Assembly: GCA_036937835.1 (NCBI GenBank) | Contig: CM072879.1 | Location: forward strand, 6,256,501 to 6,320,500 | Length of the DNA stretch: 64,000 bases | Direction of reading: 5' to 3' | DNA from: Pampus argenteus | Lineage: Eukaryota; Chordata; Actinopteri; Scombriformes; Stromateidae | Shown: positions 56,454-64,000 of the stretch, piece by piece | Layout: every line of letters begins with the position of its first letter | Numbering within the stretch: the stretch's first letter is position 1 | Notes under the pieces: model-generated | Told to the model about the DNA's origin: nothing | The model's input: only the letters and a program-made list of their open reading frames with translations | Database searches by the model: none | Program-made: the position numbers and the translations under genes

Positions 56454-59400
56454 CTTTTCATACTCAATGTGCCCTTCACACCAAACTCTGGTGCAGCCAA
56501 CATGGGTGATCACCTACATATGACAGTTCAGGCCAAACCATTCATCAAGGAGTAATGGTGAAATATAAATAGTTGAGTGTCCAAAAATAAAGATATAGGT
56601 TTGGACCATTTCCTCTTTTTTTCTGAGTAGCATCTCAAACACACGTCTTCCCAAAATAAAATAAAGTGTTTCCTCATGTCAAATATTAGTAAATCAAAGA
56701 AGCTTTAGTCAATGTTCATGCTGCTTTTAATAGCTATGATACTAATTTCCATTTTAAGAAAATAAGCTTCAGTCCATTAATATGATAATATCAGACACCC
56801 TACTGCTGTTGCAATGATTTTCATGCATGAAAAGTAATTGTCCATTTATACAGAATCCTTTCCCCAAGTAATATATTCAAATTGATTGAATTTTGCTGTA
56901 GGCAGAATGAAAAGTAATATGTTGACACTCTTTGGGCTTTTTTAGGGCATTCACTGGCCATTCATCACTAGGCCATTATTTAATAAAGACAACTAATCAA
57001 AGGGTGTCGCAAAATGTAGCCATTTACCCAGACAATAGATATTTCACATCGAGATTAAAAAACTGCAAGTATCCCCTCAAATTGTTACTAAAATTATAAT
57101 TCAGTCAATGTCTGAAGTCTGTGGTTTGAATATGAGAAAATAAATCAGCAAAATTAGTCAAAAAAAAAAAAAGAGTCCTACAAGTTGTCTGTATGAAAGA
57201 AACTTACAGTTTCATGACAACTTTCAAAAAGTACCAACCTCTCTCCAGAAAGTCCATATTCATCATTATGCAAACGTCATTATGGTGTTGCTAAATTCAG
57301 ACCCTCTAATAAATGTAAATTTAACTTTAATGTTACTTGATTTAATGTCACGTAATTATGATACCTGCCCTTTTAGTACAGTAGCAAAAATAGCTAATGT
57401 TAGCCCAAGTAGGCGCTGTTTAGTGTTTACAGTAAGGTAGGATTCACTAATTGGATGGTCCTGGCTCCCAACAGAAAAGGCGGTGGTCAAATGGTGGTGA
57501 TGGGCCAGGTGCGGGCCGTGAGAGCCCATTGGCACTTGTAAACACACCTATCACAGCGTGAATTAAAGTGCATACTGCTTTACTTAATTTTGACCTCATC
57601 CCATACCGTACATGGACGTAGAGCTCACGTAATCTACTGCACTCTCTGGATCCTCGACTAGACATCTGTCACCTAAACAAATTATTACCAATAAGTCACA
57701 GATATCAACTGCTAACCAAAAGCAACGAGGCCTATGTGAAAAAATGCAAAGTTGACCAGGAAAACCTCTAATCTCAATTTAGTTTGATTTGTCAGTATTA
57801 TTGAGCTATAATAAAAATCACAACAACAATGATAGTAATAATTTCTCTTGTATAGGCCTTTTTATAGTTCAAATGCTACAGAACTTAATTAAAATGAACA
57901 AATAGATAAAATGAGAGAACAGAAACAGTGGAAAGGGCAGCAAATTATAGTTTATAGTGAAATTTAATACAACAAAGAAGAAATGTATGAAAAGAAATTT
58001 AAATAGTACAAAAATAAAAGCAAATTATAATGTTTGCCACCAGGTAATAATACTGTTTGGAATTTATAGCTTGATAATATTTGGTAAGCACATATTTGAA
58101 GTGTCAGACTAATAATAAGGGGTTATTGTAATATTGTGGTAATTAACCTCATATTTTAAAAAGTGACAAACTCAAAATCTCTGTCTTTCTTTTTCTGTTT
58201 GCTCAACACAGGCTTTGAGAATCCCAGCTCTAAATTACTACGATCACCACTAATGCTACTACAGCAGCAACAACATCTGCAAATAAAACAGCTTTTACTA
58301 ACGCATCGGGAAAAAATCCCGGACGTTTTGGCCCTTAGCCTGGAACGCTTGACATAATTTGGCCCTTGGGGAAAACTATAGTCACAACTAGTACAATATG
58401 CAACCAATAACAATATGCCATAAAAACTGGCGTGTATAAAACGGAGAAAAGGAATCGTTATCATCATATACTGTCTGGTCCTTTAAAAGTACCAATGTTG
58501 AAGCCAGACAGACTCACCTTGAAAGACTGACAGAGAAACACTTTGAAGATAAAAGAACTCTGTCGTCTGAGAGACTGACAGATAAACCTTTTTTTTCCGT
58601 TTATATGTCACCTGTTAGAACAAAATAATTTCAAACATCGCAAGACTTCCGATCTTTTTCTACATCTGCCCTCTAGTGTTAAGTGCCTCAGAGGCTTCGG
58701 GCGATGGTGAGGGAAATGAGGAGGGCGGGACTGAGCTAAAGCATCAGTTTTTCATCTGTATTGTACAAATAGGGGGGCGGCGGTGAGACGCGACCTCAGA
58801 CTCTGTGGATCTTGGCGGGTCACTGCCCATAGAGCCACAGAGTCCGGCTGCCACGGCGACCTCCTGAACCCTGGATGTCAGTGCTAGCAGCGTATTAGCC
58901 TCCAGACTGCACTGTGAGAGAATCTAGAGATTTCAGATTTCTGTTTCTGCACGAGTGGAGAGAAGCAGGAGAACAAAAAAACATGAGTGGAGAGGACAGA
59001 GTGATAGATGGCGTACTCTTGATGTTTCTTGAGGGTGAAGAGAAAGTGAGAATAAGAGGGAGTGAGAGAGAGAGAGAGGGAGAAAGCAGGAGAAGAGGAG
59101 AGCGTCAATGTCAGCAGCAGGATCAAAGGAGAGAAAGGGGAGGCAGAATTTGGCAATGAAAGCACCTGAAATCCATTCAAATTAAAACACACGCTGACAC
59201 AAAAGTCATCGCATGAATACAAAGAGCGACTTGGCTTGTGTTTGTTGAGCCTGGAGAGAAAGCAAAAAAGAAATCCCTTTTGTAGAGCACGTTGTATACA
59301 TGTAAGCTTTTGTCTGGCTGTTTGCCTGCCTGCCCGTGTGGAAGTCCCAGCGCTCAGCCGCGTGTGCGTGTGACAGCATGTGTGTGTGGACATATACTCG

Positions 59401-60295
59401 TGTATGTCGGACTGTGCGTATTGCTTGAAGGTAGGCGAGCATCGGGGAGCTGGGGAGTTTTAGGAAAGGTCGTGGAGCATAGTGGCTTGGCATGGTGGCA
59501 TATTTCATTTATAAGCTCACTGGGGCATGGCTGTGCTGCAGGGAAGATTAAGCTGTAACTCCTCAGATCGGACTGAAAATGCAGGGCATGTTCCATTAGT
59601 GAGGAAAAATAAACCCTCTTTAGACCTTCAAGTAAATTAGTGATGTCGCTTTGGCTGATTTCGCCAGCACAATGCATTTTTTAGAAAAATTGTACTTTAT
59701 TTATTACACGCTGTGGTGCATTGGCTAAAATAGAAAGCGATGCAGGGAAAGGTGAGAGAAAGGGTAAAGTATGGCATGAGGGCAGTTTTGTGTTTAAACA
59801 AGCATTTCTGATATCAACATTGCTTAAAATGAATCTAATGGGAACATGCAAAAAGCTCTGAAAAATAATAACCAACTCTCTCAAGTTCTTCATAGCTTTT
59901 AGTTGTGTTCCCCTTAAAAAACCCAGGTGTTCGCTACCTTCCTGCCTTCCCATTACCTACAGCAGAGAGCTCAAGTAAACCATGAGCTGTTAAAGAACTA
60001 TATATATATATTTTTTTTTTTCCTAAAGTGTTGATGAGTGTTCATGAATCCCACGTTTGTGTAGCTTGTGTATCAGTCACATACTCACACTCTCTCATGT
60101 CTCTTGAAAGCGGTGAAAATGATTTTCTCTGGAAGTTAGCATTTTTCAGACAGTCTGTTTGAGCTCTTCATCATCTGTGACGGTAGAGATAGGCAGCGGA
60201 TTCAGAGTCCACTGTCCCATTTCTGGGGGGGAGGGGGGGGTATCATGAATTAATTACTTTAAAGGGAGTGTTTGCTAAATATGGAAGCCAAAAAA
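56021..60295. other. Gene-free interval
   Basis: Contains a TG tract at 56,421-56,449 and a purine-rich stretch at about 58,905-59,150 which creates overlapping open frames. The stretch 58,770-58,870 is relatively CpG-rich, but no promoter or exon could be supported. Confidence 0.5.
56421..56449. repeat. (TG)n microsatellite
   Basis: TG tract followed by CGCGCC. Confidence 0.95.
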
Positions 60296-60309
60296 AATCC
60301 ACTTTATTT

Positions 60310-60790
60310 ATATGCTTTATAGATTCATCCAAGGCCTTTGACAGGACAAATCATGAAAAATGATTTCTTAAATTGCTTGCTGGAGATGCTCCAAAGTATA
60401 TACATAGAATACTAGTCTTCTGACACGCCCATCCGACAATGCAGGTTAAATGTTGCAATGCTGTCCCATTAAATTTTAAGTCCTTATAGTGCTGGACGGC
60501 AGCGATTGCTGAAGCTGCGTTCACAGCACGGCAAAGATTATGACTTTAAATTGAATGCCAAAAAGAGTAATGTCGTAACAGTCAGAAGTAGAGAGGATAG
60601 AAAATTAGTTTTTCTTGTGTTTCACTTGTGCGATATAGATTGCATCAAGACATACAAGGAAATAAAACACCTTGGCCATTTTCTCTCTGATGATTTGAAT
60701 GATGGCAGATGTTTATCGACAGTGTTGCTCAGGCCAACATGTCGCTTTACAAGCTTAGTAGAAACTCTGAGGGACTTTAAACACATCTAA
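60310..60790 (+). pseudogene. Decayed non-LTR reverse transcriptase with central deletion
   Basis: The plus strand reads IDSSKAFDRTNHEK, stop, FLKLLAGDAPKYIHRILVF, stop, HAHPTMQVKCCNAV at about 60,320-60,480 (motif A region of a LINE reverse transcriptase, two in-frame stops). The frame then resumes at 60,506 with LRSQHGKDYDFKLNAKKSNV and EIKHLGHFLSDDLND, the region that follows the active site in such proteins. The part that should carry motif B and the catalytic YADD (roughly 80-100 residues) is missing. The lineage differs from the element at 0.3-2.3 kb. The locus is dead. Confidence 0.75.
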
Positions 60791-63534
60791 CGAAACACTT
60801 TTAAGACGCACTATAAATGGACTTTAAGACAATCACTAGCCTAGAAACAACCCATAATGCAACACTCTCTATTGTAGCTGGTGTTACACAGCTACTCTCT
60901 ATTCATAAAGAATATTATATTTCATGAGCACACAATTGTCTAGTTATCAAATGTATGACAATCCCAATTTTTCAAACAGAATTTCCAGAATATCGTCTTA
61001 TGTTAGTGCCTATTATGGTAGTTAAATTAGAAACACCAGTCCAACGGGATATTCATGTTTGTCTGCTGGGCATGATTAATAAACCAGGAGAGTGTGTCTT
61101 TATTTCTGCTAGTCTTTCTGACCCCTAGTGGTCATAAATCACCTAAAGAAGCAGTTTAAAAAAAACCATCAAGAATAATATTAAGATTTAAAAGCATTTA
61201 CTGAAAGTTTGCTAGTAGGTAAACCAGTCTAATCGGTTAGTTGGGTTTGTACAATATTATTATAACCGATAGAACTAATGACCACAACTTCAAAAAAAAA
61301 TCTAACTCGTAATGAACTAGTTTTCATTTAAATTGACAGCTCTGAAACAGTTAAAATAATAAACCCACCATTATACATCATAAGCTTAAGATTTACTGCT
61401 GGGCTGTTGGCCGTTGAATTGGATAAACTTGTAACTAATTATGGATTATAACACAGTGTGAAGTCTGCACAAATGCACTGCAGTAGATGCAGTGTTGTTT
61501 TCATCTTGAGATGATGAAATACACACAAACCTTTTTGAGCTCTGAAGACGCATGAGAATACGAAACGCGCTGGCTTGCTTGTTAACCAGCCACCAGATGC
61601 ATTAATGTCCCAACGATAATTCGCAGTGAGTGCATTTGTTTTGTCGCGCTTACATCACTAGAAACATCTTCAACCCACTCAAACTCAGCTGGGTGCCGGG
61701 AGAAGGCGATCGTGCTGTTCCATAGTTTATCATTTAACATATTTCATGTTTCTTTCACCTTTAGCGCTGCTCAATACCGTCTGACAGCTGACCTTTTAGT
61801 GAGAGAATGAGAAAGACCTGTAACTGTAAGCACCCACTCACACACAGTGAGGAGACATAGGCAAGGTAGGCAGGCACTCTGCTAAGGTCATAGCCCAAGG
61901 CAGTCAATAAGAGTGGTGAGCTTTTGTGTTTGCCAATACTGACCGGCAAGCACTTTGACATGGCTATATTCTAGAGATACACACGAGGAGGAGCTTCTCT
62001 GATGCACTGATGGAAATACAAATACAAATTAAAACCCTCTACTTTATATCGCAAATTTAACAGGGTCATTGTTGCAGCGTTTAAACATCCAAACGCGAGA
62101 GACGTTCGCATCATCTGCACCGTCACACACACTCAGAGCTGTGTGTGCACTGCTCCAAAATCCTGCAGAGAGGAACATTAAGTCATACAAACACCTTGAG
62201 TGTCAGCCTTGGCTGTGAAACGGAGGAGTGGGGGGAGAGATGGATGGTCTTTATCCTCGGCTGCTCAGGCAGTGATGAACGACCAGATAATTTTCAGGCC
62301 ACACACACACAAAAACAAGCACACAAGCGTACACGCCGACACACACATCTGTATGAACGCAGATAAATTTAAACATGCAGTATGTGTACCCGTGTACTCA
62401 CGCAGAGCTGCACAAAAAAATACACATCTGCACAAGGACACACATTTATTCTTGCACAACACACACACACATACAGTATACCGTATGCACACACTACTGT
62501 CCCTTTCAGTCCACGTGGGCCTGGCTGTGATGTATCTGCGTATCCATCTCCCACTCTGACAGTACAGACAGGTCTTGTTTTCGGGCTGTAGGCTGCATGT
62601 AACGCTCAGCCTCTGTCCTCTCTGCTATATGTTTCCATACTCTGCCCACTGATGACTGACTGACTGACTGACTGCTGGAAAGAGATCCCACAGGAATCCA
62701 TCACCTTTCCACTAACTCAGAATAGACAGATGGAGGCAGAATATAGCGGTTCAATAAAAAAAAAGATGGACAATTACACGGAGCTATTTTATGGTGTCCC
62801 TAGAGACGATGGGATGAGGATGGATGGAGGAAAAGTTGTACCCTACATTTAGGAAGCACAGAGAAATTCATATGCAAGGTAGAAACCAAACAACAAGCTA
62901 AGTCAGCATGTTTTTTCTTTTTTTGTTTTTCTTTTACTTTTTAGAGGTACTGTATGTAACACACAAAATAGGAAGACACAAATACAGCTAAAGCTTTATG
63001 TTTGTGCATAACCAAATATTCTAAAGAATTACATTAATGTCTAACAAATCTGCAGCACACGATTTACATCCAGGAGGAGGCGTGCCCTGTACTGTATGTA
63101 AGCAAAGTAGAAAGTAAGGTTGTGGAGTTCAGGGTGGTGATTGACTTTCAGGAGGGCTTATTAAAACCATAACTGCAAATGATCATTTTAAGCAAGTGTG
63201 TTTCAGTTGCTTAACCCTTAATCACTGCTGTAGAACTGCAGCAGTCCACTGTTCTAAAAATACAGCAGTCCCCTGTATTTCTAAAAGTTAACTTGATGCA
63301 ACTCAGTAGACAGTAAATGTATTATGCAAATAAGTACATACTGCAAATTTGGCTTTTAAAATAAATAACATAAATGCATCTTAGAGTAGTGGTACGGTGA
63401 CTTTTTATGATCAAATGGATTCATGTATGAAATGCAACAGTAAATAGTAAATGGAGTGCATCTATATAAAGCCTTTCTAGTCTTAACGGCCACTCATGCC
63501 AACACCGCCAGGTGGACTTTCTAATGCTTATTCA

Positions 63535-63535
<1 letters not shown>
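60791..63535. other. Gene-free interval
   Basis: Unique sequence with scattered CA steps at 62,290-62,475 and a (GACT)n tract at 62,653-62,674. No gene recognised. Confidence 0.55.
62653..62674. repeat. (GACT)n microsatellite
   Basis: Five tandem GACT units. Confidence 0.9.
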
Positions 63536-63566
<31 letters not shown>

Positions 63567-63567
63567 G
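63536..63567. repeat. (CA)n microsatellite at a SINE 3' end
   Basis: Uninterrupted CA tract that directly abuts the 3' end of the following minus-strand SINE. Confidence 0.95.
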
Positions 63568-63684
63568 ATGGCCCAGCTATTGGGAGCAATATGGGGTTCA
63601 GTATCTCACCCAAGGACACTTCAACATGCGGACCTGAGGATTGAAAAGCAACGGCCGCTCTACATCTGAGCCACAGCTGCTCAT
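63568..63684 (-). mobile_element. tRNA-derived SINE
   Basis: On the minus strand: GAGCAGCTGTGGCTCAGATG (A-box-like TGGCTCAG), GTAGAGCGGCCGTTGC, a diverged B-box area (TTTTCAATCC), then CATGTTGAAGTGTCCTTGGG and AGATACTGAACCCC, ending at the CA tract. It is the longer relative of the copy at 23,698-23,812. It would be Pol III transcribed and moved by a LINE. It is too diverged to be a functional tRNA gene. Confidence 0.75.
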
Positions 63685-64000
63685 AAATTGTGCAGAAATA
63701 CATAAAGCAGTTTACCTTAAAAGACTTTATAGCATAAAAGTGTCATGTTGTTTAACACCTGTCACTGGTGGAAACTCTGTCCTCCAAGAAAAGAAAATGT
63801 ACATAGAAACTTTACTGGCGATGGAGGCTGAGCACTTGACACATAAAAATACAATTTAGCAGTGAAGGACTCCTTCTAGCGACTTCATTGTCTCAGAATT
63901 GATAATCCAGTAGATTCAACTTGAGGATAAAGTGAAGGATGCCTCACTGTGGGACTGAAGGTTTTAGTTCTACATTCAATCTGATTGTAGGCTGAGAGCA
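63685..64000. other. Unique non-coding sequence at the window end
   Basis: No gene or repeat recognised. The short plus-strand frame here has no family resemblance. Confidence 0.5.

Noticed and set aside
58884..59393. 169-codon minus-strand open frame
   Set aside because: Its length comes from a purine-rich stretch without stops in several frames. The composition is Ser/Leu/Phe low-complexity and no splice or promoter context was seen.
5503..63567. CRISPR-like arrays among the many regular repeats
   Set aside because: The repeats are dinucleotide microsatellites or a short-unit minisatellite. There are no spacers of constant length, and the sequence is vertebrate in character.
63640..63684. 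tRNA gene on the minus strand
   Set aside because: A box-like sequence is present, but the B box is diverged and no cloverleaf can be formed. It is the head of a SINE.

Overview
The window looks like non-coding, repeat-rich DNA (large introns or intergenic sequence) from a teleost fish, probably a percomorph. The evidence is the kind of repeats present: a CR1/L2-group LINE, a 5S-rRNA-derived SINE of the SINE3/Deu type, two tRNA-derived SINE copies, several old dispersed repeats familiar from teleost genomes, many long (CA)n/(TG)n tracts, and a young LTR retrotransposon with a PNMA-like Gag. No prokaryotic gene organisation and no complete conventional host gene was found. Species and repeat-family names are from memory of these families, not from a search.

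Layout. 0.28-2.35 kb: a 5'-truncated LINE (minus strand) with an uninterrupted reverse-transcriptase ORF. 5.0-5.2 kb: a minisatellite with an 8/16-bp period. 7-27 kb: mostly simple repeats and worn dispersed repeats, plus a decayed LINE reverse transcriptase at 14.9-15.4 kb that is broken in every frame and is found only through its motifs. 30.1-30.4 kb: a SINE3-type element. 32.6-34.8 kb: two very small putative plus-strand exons that join in frame, the best evidence that a host gene crosses the window. 35,709-39,220: a complete LTR element of about 3.5 kb. 45-56 kb: more dispersed repeats, a hAT-like MITE and two LINE 3' tails. 60.3-60.8 kb: a second decayed reverse transcriptase. 63.6 kb: a tRNA-derived SINE.

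The most interesting object is the LTR element. Its two 1,319-bp LTRs differ at only three noticed positions. It has a 4-bp target-site duplication, a primer-binding site that fits the tRNA-Thr 3' end at 18 of 18 positions (tRNA recalled from memory), and a polypurine tract. The 874-bp internal region holds one 212-codon ORF. That ORF starts like a PNMA/Ty3-type Gag and ends in a segment resembling the end of a Ty3 Pol, as if everything between had been removed in frame. This is a young, non-autonomous, LARD-like element that keeps an open Gag-Pol-tail fusion and lies in the same orientation as the putative host exons.

The rest is ordinary vertebrate repeat and intron sequence. Several short candidate exons (8.1, 49.8 and 52.0 kb) and one possible conserved non-coding element (31.9-32.2 kb) are given with low confidence.
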